DNA of 64,000 bases from Streptomyces graminofaciens (lineage in GTDB: Bacteria > Actinomycetota > Actinomycetes > Streptomycetales > Streptomycetaceae), in contig NZ_AP018448.1 of NCBI RefSeq assembly GCF_030294945.1, positions 4,556,001-4,620,000 on the forward strand, in the 5' to 3' direction. Position 1 is the first letter of the stretch. Each line of letters opens with the position of its first letter. The position numbers were made by a program, and so were the translations under genes. Positions 1 to 8,334 of the stretch are shown piece by piece. The notes under the pieces are model-generated. The model did not search any database, was not told the origin of the DNA, and saw nothing but the letters and a program-made list of their open reading frames with translations.

Positions 1-20
1 CCGACGGGAAGCCCCTCAGT

Positions 21-56
21 CGCTAACCAGAAGTTAGTGCACCCTTCTGGTTAGCG
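21..56. promoter_or_regulatory. Perfect inverted repeat, likely HxlR operator
   Basis: Two 13-base arms (21-33 and 44-56) are exact reverse complements around a 10-base centre. The site lies 23 bases upstream of the ATG of the hxlR-type gene and would also face any divergent gene beyond the left edge of the window. HxlR regulators bind such repeats next to their own gene, so autoregulation and control of a divergent partner are inferred. Confidence 0.6.
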
Positions 57-79
57 CTGTGCCGAAGTATGCTCGAGGT

Positions 80-523
80 ATGGATTCAGCCGCGCAGACC
101 GCCGTGACGCCCGCGCAGGCCTCCGCGGACGCGGAAGCCGTGCAGAGATTCGAGGACCTGTCCTTCGACGTGTTCGCCAGGAACTGTCCCTCGCGGGGCA
201 CCCTGGAGCACGTCACGGGCCGCTGGGGCGTGCTCACGATGGGCGCACTCCACCAGGGCACGCTCCGCTTCAACGAACTGCGCCGCCGCGTCGACGGCGT
301 CAGCGAGAAGATGCTCTCCCAGACCCTGCACGCCCTGGAGCGCGACGGCCTGGTGCACCGCGAGGCCCAGCCCACCAACCCGCCGCGTGTCGAGTACACG
401 CTCACCCCGCTCGGCCGCGAGGTCTCCGAGCGTCTGCGATCCCTCATCGCGTGCGTGGAGGACCGCATGGAGGACGTGCTCCAGGCCCGCGAGCGTTACG
501 ACGAGGCCCGCGGCGCCCGCTGA
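80..523 (+). CDS. HxlR-family winged-helix transcriptional regulator
   Basis: This is a 147-residue DNA-binding protein of the HxlR family. The family core is visible: the start of the domain ([19 protein letters not shown]), the [20 protein letters not shown] helix-turn-helix and the wing with [11 protein letters not shown]. No partner sensor domain is present. Start: ATG at 80 is preceded by a short GAGG; an upstream in-frame GTG at 59 is possible but would begin next to the palindrome at 21-56. The 3' end overlaps the convergent mutM gene by 28 bases. The target is probably a divergent redox or detoxification gene outside the window, as is common for this family, but it cannot be seen. Confidence 0.85.
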   Translation: MDSAAQTAVTPAQASADAEAVQRFEDLSFDVFARNCPSRGTLEHVTGRWGVLTMGALHQGTLRFNELRRRVDGVSEKMLSQTLHALERDGLVHREAQPTNPPRVEYTLTPLGREVSERLRSLIACVEDRMEDVLQARERYDEARGAR

Positions 524-1356
524 CACTTCGGGCAGTAGTAGCTGGACCGGTTCATCCAGGGCCGCCGCCGCATCGGCGTGGCACAGCGCCGGCAGGGCAG
601 CCCCTCCCGTCCGTACGCGTCGAGCGACCGGTCGAAGTACCCCGATTCGCCGTTGACGTTGACGTAGAGACTGTCGAAGCTCGTGCCGCCCACGGCGAGG
701 GCGGCGTTCATGACGTCTCGTACATGGCCCAGGAGTTCGGCCGTGCGCGGGCGGGTGAACCCGGCGGTGGGGCGTTCGTAGTGGACGCGTGAGCGCCAGA
801 GCGCCTCGTCGGCGTAGATGTTGCCGACACCGCTGATCAACGACTGGTCGAGCAGGGCCCGTTTGATGGTCGTGCGCTTCCGGCGCAGCGCCTGGTGGAA
901 GGCCTCGTCGTCGAAGAGCGGGTCGAGGGGGTCACGGGCGATGTGCGCGATGACGTCGGGCAGTCCGTCGGGGGTGGTGTCGTGCAACGAGAGCCCGCCG
1001 AAGGTGCGTTGGTCCACGAACCGCAGTTCGGTGCCGAGGTCGTCGGCGAACCGTACGCGGATCCGCAGGTGCTTCTCGTCGGCCGCGTCCTGCGGCTGGA
1101 CCAGCAGCTGGCCGCTCATGCCGAGGTGGGCGAGGACCGCGATGCCGGTGTCCTCCACGGGCAGCCACAGGTACTTCCCGCGCCGGCTCGGCTCCCCGAT
1201 CCGGTGCCCCTTGAGCCGGTGCGCGAAGTCGTCGGGGCCGGCGAGATGCCGCCGGATCGCGCGCGGGTGCAGCACCTCGACGTCGGCGACGGTCCGGTGC
1301 GCCACCCAGCGCTCAAGGCCACGTCGTACGACCTCGACCTCGGGAAGTTCGGGCAC
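496..1356 (-). CDS. mutM: Formamidopyrimidine-DNA glycosylase (Fpg/MutM)
   Basis: This is the base-excision-repair enzyme that removes 8-oxoguanine and formamidopyrimidines and nicks the abasic site. The 286-residue protein begins [11 protein letters not shown], giving the catalytic N-terminal proline (after Met removal) and glutamate. Lys61 in RRGKYLWL matches the conserved DNA-contact lysine. The C-terminus has the zinc finger with C-x2-C (CRRC) and C-x2-C (CPKC) pairs. The GTG start has a GGAGG ribosome site 5-9 bases upstream. It normally follows rnc in Streptomyces; here a STAND ATPase gene lies between them. Its end overlaps the convergent HxlR gene. Confidence 0.96.
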   Translation of the reverse strand: MPELPEVEVVRRGLERWVAHRTVADVEVLHPRAIRRHLAGPDDFAHRLKGHRIGEPSRRGKYLWLPVEDTGIAVLAHLGMSGQLLVQPQDAADEKHLRIRVRFADDLGTELRFVDQRTFGGLSLHDTTPDGLPDVIAHIARDPLDPLFDDEAFHQALRRKRTTIKRALLDQSLISGVGNIYADEALWRSRVHYERPTAGFTRPRTAELLGHVRDVMNAALAVGGTSFDSLYVNVNGESGYFDRSLDAYGREGLPCRRCATPMRRRPWMNRSSYYCPKCQRAPRASS

Positions 1357-1408
1357 GGGGTCCTCCGGGAAGCGGCTGGGCGGGTGACGTCGGCAGCGTA
1401 CCGGGTGG

Positions 1409-3898
1409 TCAGGGGGTGTCGGTGAGGTGGCCGTCGGAGGTGAGGCCGCGGGTGCGCAGGGAGCGGGCCTCGGCCTCCTTGCCCTGGGCTGCCAGGACGT
1501 CGGCGAGGGCGTCGGCAGCGAAACGGTCGCCTCGGTCGATCAGGATGCGCAAGTCGTCGACGCGGCCGTGTTCCCTGAGCAGATCACGCAGGCGCGAGTC
1601 GCCGTCGGACCTCTCCATGAGGAACCGCACGGCCCCGTCCACGTCGCCGTGCGCCACGAGGGCGTCGACGATGTCCGAGTGGGTCCGGCTGTCCGTGCCG
1701 TGGCGTATCGCCTCGTCGAACTCGCCCCGGGCGAGGAGGAGTCGGACGAGTTCGCGGGCCGCCCATTCGTCTCCGGCCGAGGCCCGTGCCCGCAGCCGGG
1801 CCTCGTCCGTGGTCCGGCGCAGCAGCCCGGCGAGCGAGGAGGCCGCGTAGACCTCACCGGCGTCGGCCAGGGGCGTCAACAGGGCCACCGCCCGGTCGGC
1901 TTCGCCGCGCGACCGGAGCCACTCGGCGGCTTCGACGGCCGCGTCCACGTCACCGTCCTCGGCGCGTTCGAGCAAGGCGTCGAAGTCGCCCCGCTCCACG
2001 AGGAGCCGGGCCAGCAGGGAGTCGATGTCCCGGTATCCCTCGCCGGCGAACTCTTCGAGGACGTCCAGCGCCTCGTCGGTCCGCCCCTTCTCGTGGAGTG
2101 CGTCGGCCAGGAAGTACGCCGCCGCGAAGTACCCCTCGTCGGTCAGCTCCCACAGCCGGTCCAGCCGCCCGCTCCGCTGGAGGAGTTCGGCCAGGAAGGA
2201 GATCGCGTCGTCGTACTCCTTCTCCACGAGCATCTCCAGGATGGGGATGGCCCGTTCGTCATCGCCCTCGTCGTGGAAGAGCTCGGCGAGCCGCTTATAG
2301 GACCAGAGGTCGCCGGGCTCGATCTCCTCGATCAGCAGGGAGATCGCCAGTTGTGGATCGCCGTACTCGATGAGATGGCTGACGGCGTACTCGTTTCCGG
2401 CCTCGGCCAGGTCGAGGATCTCCTCGAAGTCCCAGCCCGCGAGGACGGTCCGGTACAGCGGGGCGTCGGGGTGCTCGGAGGTGGACAACAGGTGCGCCAT
2501 CTCCTCGGCGCCCAGCTGGTCGCCCATCGTCCGGAAGAGGGTGCCCAGCTCCTGTGTCGCGGACGCCGAGCCCGCCTCCACGGCCCTGCGCAGCAGCGGT
2601 ACGGCCACGGCGAAGCGCTGCCGGGCGACCGCGGAGGTGCCGAGCCGACGGGCGTCCGCCGGGTCGCGCAGGTGCTCCGCGCACGCGTCCCAGAAGGACT
2701 GCGGCGGGGGCGTGGCCCGCCGCTCGCGGCCGATGTGCTGTACGAGGTAGTCCGCCATGCGGTAGCCGTCCGGGCGGCCCATCTCCTGGCCGTCACTCGC
2801 GGGGCGCAGGGGTGCCGTGGCACCGAGGAGTTCCCGCGTGACGTACGCCAGGGCCTGTTCGAACCAGTCGGCGGGCGCCGCGGCGCGTTCGGCGGGTGTG
2901 CAGTAGCCCGGGACCGCCGACCGCAGCAGGGCCTCGGGGAGCGCGGACCGCGCACCGAGGACGGTCAGATCCGCGGCCGCGGCCAGTACCGCTCGCGCAC
3001 AGGGGTCGGCGCTCTCCCAGCGGTGGACCAGCTGCGGGGCGCCCGCGATGACCTGGGTCAGGCCGAAGTCCGTCGACGCGAGGGCCGTGCGGAGCCGCTC
3101 GTCCGTGACCGCGATCTGCCGGGCCCGCTCCCGCTCGGCGGCCGTGAGGCCCGTCGGCACATGGACGACCTCGGCCAGCTTGAGCAGGTCCCGCTCGGTG
3201 CGGTAGCGGTCGTCTTCCTTGGGTGAGGTGTGCGGTGCCGTGTACGCGTCGTAGTAGCCCGGCCAGAGCGTCGCCACGACCAGGACCTGGCGGGGCGGTG
3301 CCATCAGGGCGCGCAGGGTGGCCGCGGTGAGGCCGTGCTCGCCGGCCAGATGGTTCTGGAGTTCGTCCAGCCAGAGCACCAGCGGCCCGGGCGGGAGTTC
3401 GAGGAGCCGTTCGACCTGTTCCGCGTCGGCCGGGTGCAGCAGCGGCCAGTCGGGCACTCGGTCCAGGACCGCCTCGTACAGCGAGCGCGTCTTGCCCACG
3501 GAGGAGCCGCCGACCAGCAGGACGAACCCGCTGCGGTCGGCTGCCCGCCCGATCAGCTCGCGCAGTCCGCCGTGTCCGGGAACGTCCAGGTCACGCGGTA
3601 CATAGCCGGGCAGGGGCGGTGTGGCCGGGCCGGTGAGCCGGATGGGCCGGTGCACTCCGAGCCGGAACGGATCGGCGTCCCGCACCCGGATCGGCTCCGG
3701 CCCGCGGCTCGCCCGGGGCACCGCGCCGGACGGCGTCACCACCAGGACATCGCCGACGACCTTGCCGATCTGCAGGCTGTGACCGCCGATGACGGTTCCC
3801 GTCAGGCGGTTCGTCACCGTGCCGTCGTCGGCCGGGGCCGTGCTCCGACGTGGCTCCGCGCTCGCGAACGGTCCTGAGATTCGGTCCGGCTCCGCCAC
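1409..3898 (-). CDS. STAND/NLR-like P-loop ATPase with RHIM-like N-terminal motif and TPR-like repeats
   Basis: An 829-residue protein of unknown specific function. Residues 30-54 form a Gly/Val-rich motif with a central LQIG, resembling bacterial amyloid-signalling (RHIM-like) motifs found on NLR-type proteins. A P-loop ATPase follows: Walker A GGSSVGKT (about 130-137) and Walker B VLWLDEL (about 174-180). From about residue 450 to the end are degenerate helical repeats ([33 protein letters not shown]) of TPR/Sel1 type, the usual sensor arm of STAND proteins. Start: the GTG at 3898 has GGAAGGGG upstream; an in-frame GTG at 3991 lacks one. It sits between rnc and mutM on the same strand. Calling it a defence or programmed-death switch is inference; no effector domain other than the putative amyloid motif is seen. 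Confidence 0.8.
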   Translation of the reverse strand: MAEPDRISGPFASAEPRRSTAPADDGTVTNRLTGTVIGGHSLQIGKVVGDVLVVTPSGAVPRASRGPEPIRVRDADPFRLGVHRPIRLTGPATPPLPGYVPRDLDVPGHGGLRELIGRAADRSGFVLLVGGSSVGKTRSLYEAVLDRVPDWPLLHPADAEQVERLLELPPGPLVLWLDELQNHLAGEHGLTAATLRALMAPPRQVLVVATLWPGYYDAYTAPHTSPKEDDRYRTERDLLKLAEVVHVPTGLTAAERERARQIAVTDERLRTALASTDFGLTQVIAGAPQLVHRWESADPCARAVLAAAADLTVLGARSALPEALLRSAVPGYCTPAERAAAPADWFEQALAYVTRELLGATAPLRPASDGQEMGRPDGYRMADYLVQHIGRERRATPPPQSFWDACAEHLRDPADARRLGTSAVARQRFAVAVPLLRRAVEAGSASATQELGTLFRTMGDQLGAEEMAHLLSTSEHPDAPLYRTVLAGWDFEEILDLAEAGNEYAVSHLIEYGDPQLAISLLIEEIEPGDLWSYKRLAELFHDEGDDERAIPILEMLVEKEYDDAISFLAELLQRSGRLDRLWELTDEGYFAAAYFLADALHEKGRTDEALDVLEEFAGEGYRDIDSLLARLLVERGDFDALLERAEDGDVDAAVEAAEWLRSRGEADRAVALLTPLADAGEVYAASSLAGLLRRTTDEARLRARASAGDEWAARELVRLLLARGEFDEAIRHGTDSRTHSDIVDALVAHGDVDGAVRFLMERSDGDSRLRDLLREHGRVDDLRILIDRGDRFAADALADVLAAQGKEAEARSLRTRGLTSDGHLTDTP

Positions 3899-3937
3899 CC
3901 TGTTCCCCTTCCGGCGCCGGGGCCGCTCGGCCGTGGC

Positions 3938-4010
3938 CTGACCTCCGCATACCGAAACCCCCACCGGACGGGAGTCCGACAGGGGTTTCACGGCATGTGC
4001 GGAGGGTCAG
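3938..4010. other. Long nested hairpin after rnc
   Basis: Three nested arm pairs occur between the rnc stop and the STAND gene: an outer pair (3938-3949 with 3998-4010, one bulge), a perfect 8-bp pair (3954-3961 with 3982-3989) and an inner CGGAC/GTCCG stem with a GGGA-type loop (3965-3978). It may be the rnc terminator. As a double-stranded RNA directly downstream of the RNase III gene it could also be an RNase III substrate. There is no T-run. Confidence 0.6.
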
Positions 4011-4831
4011 GCCGGGGCCGTGTCCGACGAGGTGTCGGGGGCCTCGGCCTCGGCGGCCGTCGCGGCTTCCTGCTTCGCGCGCTCGTCCGCCGCGGAGCGG
4101 ATCGCACGCCAGGCGGACTCGGCCGCCTGCTGCTCCGCTTCCTTCTTGCTGCGGCCGGTGCCGGTGCCGTACGAGACGCCTCCGACGCGGGCGGCAGCGG
4201 TGAAGGTCTTCTCGTGGTCCGGGCCGGTCTCCGTGACCAGGTACTCGGGGACGCCGAGCCCTTCGGTCGCGGTGAGCTCCTGGAGGCTGGTCTTCCAGTC
4301 CAGGCCGGCACCGAGGTTCGAGGACTTCTCGATCAGCGGGTCGAACAGGCGGTGTACCAGTTCGGACGCGGCGTCGAGGCCCTGGTCGAGATAGACGGCG
4401 CCGATCACCGCTTCGAGGGTGTCGGCGAGGATGGACGCCTTGTCCCGGCCGCCCGTGCCCTCTTCACCGCGGCCGAGCCGGATGAAGGAGCCGAGGTCGA
4501 GCCCACGGCCCACCTCCGCCAGCGCACGCGAGTTGACCACCGCGGCCCGCAACTTGGCCAGCTGGCCTTCGGGCAGGTCGGGGTGGGTGTTGTACAGCGT
4601 GTCCGTGACCACGAGGCCGAGGACGGAGTCCCCGAGGAACTCCAGGCGCTCGTTGGTGGGCAGGCCGCCGTTCTCGTACGCGTACGAACGGTGGGTCAGC
4701 GCGCGCACCAGAAGGGCGGACTCGAGCTTGTACCCGAGCCGCCCTTCCAGAAGCGTGTGGGACGAGGCCGTGCTGTCCGCCGACGGGTTACCTCCGTTTG
4801 CACGGAGAGCGTTCTTCTTGGCGTCAGACAT
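4007..4831 (-). CDS. rnc: Ribonuclease III
   Basis: Endoribonuclease for double-stranded RNA (rRNA and mRNA processing); in S. coelicolor the orthologue AbsB also controls antibiotic production. The 274-residue protein has the RIIID signature [12 protein letters not shown] with its catalytic acidic residues, a second acidic site DTLEAVIGA, and a C-terminal dsRNA-binding domain (about 175-245, ending with [16 protein letters not shown]). A low-complexity Ala/Glu tail follows. Start: ATG at 4831 with GAGAGG upstream gives the usual MSDAKK start; the frame is open further upstream but without family similarity. It lies 20 bases after rpmF in a yceD-rpmF-rnc operon. Confidence 0.96.
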   Translation of the reverse strand: MSDAKKNALRANGGNPSADSTASSHTLLEGRLGYKLESALLVRALTHRSYAYENGGLPTNERLEFLGDSVLGLVVTDTLYNTHPDLPEGQLAKLRAAVVNSRALAEVGRGLDLGSFIRLGRGEEGTGGRDKASILADTLEAVIGAVYLDQGLDAASELVHRLFDPLIEKSSNLGAGLDWKTSLQELTATEGLGVPEYLVTETGPDHEKTFTAAARVGGVSYGTGTGRSKKEAEQQAAESAWRAIRSAADERAKQEAATAAEAEAPDTSSDTAPA

Positions 4832-4851
4832 GGTGCCTCTCACCAGCCCGC

Positions 4852-5025
4852 TCAGACCTCGAGGACCTGGCGCTTGTTGTAGGTGCCGCACGACGGGCAC
4901 GCGATGTGCTGCAGCTTGGGCTCGTGGCAGCGCTCGCACGCAACCAGGGTGGGGACCGCAGCCTTCCACTGCGACCGGCGGTGGCGCGTGTTGCTGCGCG
5001 ACATCTTCCGCTTCGGAACAGCCAC
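4852..5025 (-). CDS. rpmF: 50S ribosomal protein L32 (zinc form)
   Basis: A 57-residue large-subunit protein, starting [17 protein letters not shown] as L32 does. It keeps both cysteine pairs (CERC at 30-33 and CPSC at 43-46), so this is the zinc-binding paralogue rather than the zinc-free form made under zinc starvation. GTG start with AGGAG 7 bases upstream. Only two bases separate it from the yceD stop, so translation is probably coupled. Confidence 0.96.
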   Translation of the reverse strand: MAVPKRKMSRSNTRHRRSQWKAAVPTLVACERCHEPKLQHIACPSCGTYNKRQVLEV

Positions 5026-5027
5026 GG

Positions 5028-5681
5028 CTACTTCTCCTGCTTCTCGTTGGCGGGCGCCGATCGAGGCGCTTCGCCACTCATCTCGTCCTTCTCGCCATCT
5101 TCGAGTGAACCGGCGAGTCCCTGCAGTGCCGCCCAACGGATGTCGACGGCGTCGTGGTGGTGGGCCGGGTCGTCCGCGAGCCGCGCTCCGCACTCGGAGC
5201 ACAGGCCGGGGCAGTCTTCCTGGCACACCGGCTGCATCGGCAGTGCGAGCACCACCGCATCACGCAGCACGGGTTCGAGGTCGAACAGGCCGTCCTCGAT
5301 GAAGAGCCTGTCCTCGTCTTCCTCGGCGTCGTCGGCCGGCTCCGCCTTCACGCGGCCCCGGTCGTCGGCGTCAGGGTACGAGAACATCTCCTGGAAGTCC
5401 GCTTCGAGCGGCAGCTCCAGCGGCTCCAGACACCTTACGCACTCCCCTGCGGCCCGTGCACGGGCGGTGCCTGTGACGAGCACACCTTCCATGACCGACT
5501 CCAGACGGAGTTCGAGATCCAGCGGGGCGCCTTCCGGCACTCCGATGACTCCCTGGACACCGAAGTCCCCCGGAGTGTCGACCGTACGCGTCAGGCGCTG
5601 CAGCGCGCCGGGCCGCCGGCCCAGCTCGTGCGTGTCGAACACGAGAGGGTTGCGGTGGTCGAGGCGGGCGTTCAAAGCCAT
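5028..5681 (-). CDS. YceD/DUF177 family protein
   Basis: A 217-residue member of the YceD (DUF177) family, which across bacteria precedes rpmF and is linked to 23S rRNA/large-subunit maturation. The family core is seen as [14 protein letters not shown] and, later, [13 protein letters not shown], giving cysteine pairs that may bind metal. The acidic linker (about 113-130) and Lys/Glu-rich end are typical of the actinobacterial form. It heads the yceD-rpmF-rnc operon, ending two bases before rpmF. ATG start; the ribosome site is weak. Confidence 0.9.
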   Translation of the reverse strand: MALNARLDHRNPLVFDTHELGRRPGALQRLTRTVDTPGDFGVQGVIGVPEGAPLDLELRLESVMEGVLVTGTARARAAGECVRCLEPLELPLEADFQEMFSYPDADDRGRVKAEPADDAEEDEDRLFIEDGLFDLEPVLRDAVVLALPMQPVCQEDCPGLCSECGARLADDPAHHHDAVDIRWAALQGLAGSLEDGEKDEMSGEAPRSAPANEKQEK

Positions 5682-5849
5682 TTCTGCTTTCGGTCTTCAC
5701 TGCTGGAGGGAGGGCACTGCCCCCCGGTGTTCCGGGCAGCGCTCGATCGCGGGCATCTTCCGCATACCGCGTGAACGCAGGACAGCATGAACGCACGCGC
5801 GACCGAAGAGCCAGGATACTGGACCTTCCGCTCTCGGCCCAATCCGCTG

Positions 5850-6905
5850 TCAGCGACCCTGTTCGTAGCGGCGCAGCTGCTCCGCGGTGATCATGGTCGT
5901 GTCGAAGAGACTGGTCTCGTCGAGGGCGTTGTCCTCGGCCTGCGCGTACCCGTGATGCCCCTGGTGCCCCTGCTGCTCCTGGTGGCCCTGGTTCGGGTCG
6001 TACGACGGCTGCTGCGGGTAGCCCGCCGCGTACGGGTCGGCCTGCTGGTACCCGTAGGGGTCGGCCGCCTGCTGGGGCTGGGCGTACTGCTGCTGGTAGC
6101 CGTACTGGTCCTGCTGCTGGTACGCCGTCGCCTGGTACGCGTCCTGCCCGTACGACTGCTGGACCGGGGCGGCGGGGGTCTCCGTGAGGGCCGCGAGGTC
6201 GGCGAGGTAGTCGGCGTCGCTGGTGGGCTGCGGGGAGGTGCCGTCGTCGTGCAGGGCGAGGGCGCCGAGGTCGTCGGTGGCGATGCGGCCGTGGAGCTTC
6301 TGGCGGCCCCGGCCGACGGCCTCCAGGGTCTTGGCGAGGACCGCCTCGAAGGCGCCGAGCTTGGCGTCCACATAGGTGTCGGCGTCGCGGCGCAGGGTCT
6401 CGGGGTCGTGGCTGCGCTCGGGGGCGTCCTCGTCCTCGTAGCCCTGCTCGTCGAGGCCGGGGCCGGTGCCGAGGAGCTTCTCGCGACCGCGGCCGACCGA
6501 GCCGAGGGTCTTGGTGAGGACGACCTCGAAGTTGGCGAGCTTGGAGTCGACGTAGTCGTCGGCCTCGGCGCGGACCTCCTCGGCCTCCTGGCGGGCCTCG
6601 GTGAGAATGCGGTCGGCCTCGTTCTGGGAGCGGCGGGCGACCTCGGTGTCGGAGATCAGGGAGCCGCGCTCTGCGTGCGCGTTCTCGATGATCCGCTCGG
6701 CCTCCAGACGGGCCCGCTCGACCATGTGCTCGCGGTCGCCGATCAGCTCCTGCGCCTGGGCGAGGGAGTCGGGCAGCGCCGCGCGCACCTCCTCCAGCAT
6801 GGCGAGCAGTTCGGCGCGGTTGACCACGCAGGAGGCCGACATGGGCATGCCCCGGGCGCCGGAGACCACCGAGACGATCTCGTCGAGCTTCTTCTGGACG
6901 TCCAC
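5850..6905 (-). CDS. DivIVA-like coiled-coil protein with Gln/Tyr-rich tail
   Basis: A 351-residue cytoplasmic protein of the actinobacterial DivIVA-like (cell-division-initiation) group, sometimes named after ATP synthase subunit b because of its coiled coil. Residues 1-130 are mainly charged helix (AEADRILTEARQEAEEVRAE). Two copies of a YVDSKLANFEVVLTKTLGSV / YVDAKLGAFEAVLAKTLEAV segment (about 115-140 and 175-200) show internal duplication. The tail (about 240-340) is low-complexity Gln/Tyr/Pro. A scaffold role near the envelope is inferred from the family. GTG start; GGCGAG lies a few bases upstream. It stands alone between yceD and coaD. Confidence 0.8.
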   Translation of the reverse strand: MDVQKKLDEIVSVVSGARGMPMSASCVVNRAELLAMLEEVRAALPDSLAQAQELIGDREHMVERARLEAERIIENAHAERGSLISDTEVARRSQNEADRILTEARQEAEEVRAEADDYVDSKLANFEVVLTKTLGSVGRGREKLLGTGPGLDEQGYEDEDAPERSHDPETLRRDADTYVDAKLGAFEAVLAKTLEAVGRGRQKLHGRIATDDLGALALHDDGTSPQPTSDADYLADLAALTETPAAPVQQSYGQDAYQATAYQQQDQYGYQQQYAQPQQAADPYGYQQADPYAAGYPQQPSYDPNQGHQEQQGHQGHHGYAQAEDNALDETSLFDTTMITAEQLRRYEQGR

Positions 6906-7035
6906 CGTGTGCTCGCCACTCTCTACAGCTGTGTTGGAGACGGTCGCACCGACTGTACGGCCAGCCGACGACCGCCGGACACCCGGTGGCGAATTGTCAG
7001 ATCGGGGTGAGCGCGCCGTTGCCCGGGGCAGGGAC

Positions 7036-7515
7036 TCAGTCTCTTGCGAGGCGCTCGTTCAGGGCTTCGAGGACCAGCGACGGCACCAGGTGGGAGACGT
7101 CGCCGCCCCAGGTCGCGACCTCCTTGACCAGCGAGGAGGACAGGAAGCTGTAGGTGGGGTTGGTCGGCACGAAGAGCGTCTCGATGCCCGACAGGCCGAT
7201 GTTCATCTGGGCCATCTGCAGCTCGTAGTCGAAGTCGCTGACCGCGCGCAGGCCCTTGACGATGGCGGGGATGTCGCGCTGCTTGCAGAAGTCGACGAGC
7301 AGGCCGTGGAAGGCCTCGACCCGTACGTTCTCGTACTCGGCGGTTACCTGGCGGATCAGCTCGATCCGCTCGTCCACCTCGAACAGGCCCTTCTTGGACT
7401 TGTTGATCATCACCGCGACGTAGACCTCGTCGTACAGCTTGGAGGCTCGGCCAATGATGTCGAGGTGTCCGTTGGTGATCGGGTCGAATGACCCGGGACA
7501 GACGGCGCGGCGCAC
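7036..7515 (-). CDS. coaD: Phosphopantetheine adenylyltransferase
   Basis: Transfers AMP from ATP to 4'-phosphopantetheine, the penultimate step of coenzyme A synthesis. The protein (159 residues) has the nucleotidyl-transferase motif [16 protein letters not shown] with the (H/T)xGH signature at TNGH, and the C-terminal [12 protein letters not shown] loop. The GTG at 7515 has GAGGG 7 bases upstream and gives the family length; an ATG at 7545 in the same frame overlaps the rsmD stop as ATGA and would add 10 residues. The two genes are adjacent in most actinobacteria. Confidence 0.96.
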   Translation of the reverse strand: MRRAVCPGSFDPITNGHLDIIGRASKLYDEVYVAVMINKSKKGLFEVDERIELIRQVTAEYENVRVEAFHGLLVDFCKQRDIPAIVKGLRAVSDFDYELQMAQMNIGLSGIETLFVPTNPTYSFLSSSLVKEVATWGGDVSHLVPSLVLEALNERLARD

Positions 7516-7541
7516 TTGGAATCCCTCGCTCTCCGGTCCGG

Positions 7542-8129
7542 TCATCGTGCGTCTTCGCACGTAGAGGCGGCGCGACCGTACCAAAACGTTCCCTCGCCGT
7601 AGCGACGGGCCCTGATCGCCTCGAAACCGGTGGGCCACCGGAATTCTCCGCCTCTGGTGCTGCGCTCCACGGTGACGAGGGCTTCCCCGGCGAGCCAGCC
7701 CTCCGCACGGAGTGTGAGCAGGATCTCCCGAAGATCGTCGTCCGAGACGGCGTACGGCGGGTCCAGGAAGACGAGGTCGTACGGCTCGGCCGACGCCGGT
7801 GTGCGGATGATCTGTTCCGCTTTGCCCGCCCTCACCTCGGCGCCGGGGAGGCCGAGATTCTTCACGTTCTCCCGGACGACGCGGGCCGCGCGGGCGTCCG
7901 CCTCGACGAGGAGGGCGTGCCCGGCGCCGCGGGAGAGGGCCTCCAGGCCGACCGCGCCGGAGCCCGCGTACAGGTCGAGGACGCGCTCGCCGTCCAGGGG
8001 GCCGCCGAGGAGGGCCTGCCAGGTGGAGAAGAGGCCCTCGCGTGCGCGGTCGGAGGTGGGGCGGGTGCCGGTCCCCGGCGGGACGGCGAGGCGGCGTCCG
8101 CCGGCTGCGCCGGCGATCACGCGGGTCAT
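7542..8129 (-). CDS. rsmD: 16S rRNA (guanine966-N2)-methyltransferase
   Basis: SAM-dependent enzyme that methylates G966 of 16S rRNA during 30S assembly. The 195-residue protein starts [14 protein letters not shown], then has the SAM motif [19 protein letters not shown] and the catalytic FLDPPYA (the DPPY motif of N2-guanine methyltransferases). ATG at 8129 has AAGGAC upstream; the frame stays open further out but without similarity. It is followed at once by coaD, with which it overlaps if the upstream coaD start is used. Confidence 0.93.
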   Translation of the reverse strand: MTRVIAGAAGGRRLAVPPGTGTRPTSDRAREGLFSTWQALLGGPLDGERVLDLYAGSGAVGLEALSRGAGHALLVEADARAARVVRENVKNLGLPGAEVRAGKAEQIIRTPASAEPYDLVFLDPPYAVSDDDLREILLTLRAEGWLAGEALVTVERSTRGGEFRWPTGFEAIRARRYGEGTFWYGRAASTCEDAR

Positions 8130-8241
8130 CTGGGGTCCTTGTGGGAGGGGGCGGATATGGGGTCCAGTTTGGCAGGCGTCGGGTGGGGGGTGCGCCTGTC
8201 GTCGGAGAGGGGCGCCTGATGGGGTGCCTCTTGATCGCCAT

Positions 8242-8320
8242 GGGCGGCTGCGGGTCCGTGGTGGTCGGTCGCGCCCACGGGGCGGAACCTCATATCGACA
8301 CAGCCCCGCGCCCCTCAAAA
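8242..8320 (-). repeat. Dispersed intergenic repeat, copy 1
   Basis: Read on the minus strand this begins with GAGGGGCGCGGGGCTGT, then a GATATG...CCGCC...GTGGGCGCGACC segment and GACCCGCAGCCG. The same string of blocks recurs at 20654-20736 and 29286-29368 and, shortened, at 24804-24862. It fills the space between recG and rsmD. It has no coding sense and is probably a transcribed or mobile intergenic family typical of Streptomyces. Confidence 0.7.
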
Positions 8321-8334
8321 CGGCGGCTGCTCTC

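Noticed and set aside
3898..3991. Longer STAND protein from a GTG at 3991
   Set aside because: No ribosome site there and it would start inside the hairpin region; the GTG at 3898 has GGAAGGGG upstream.
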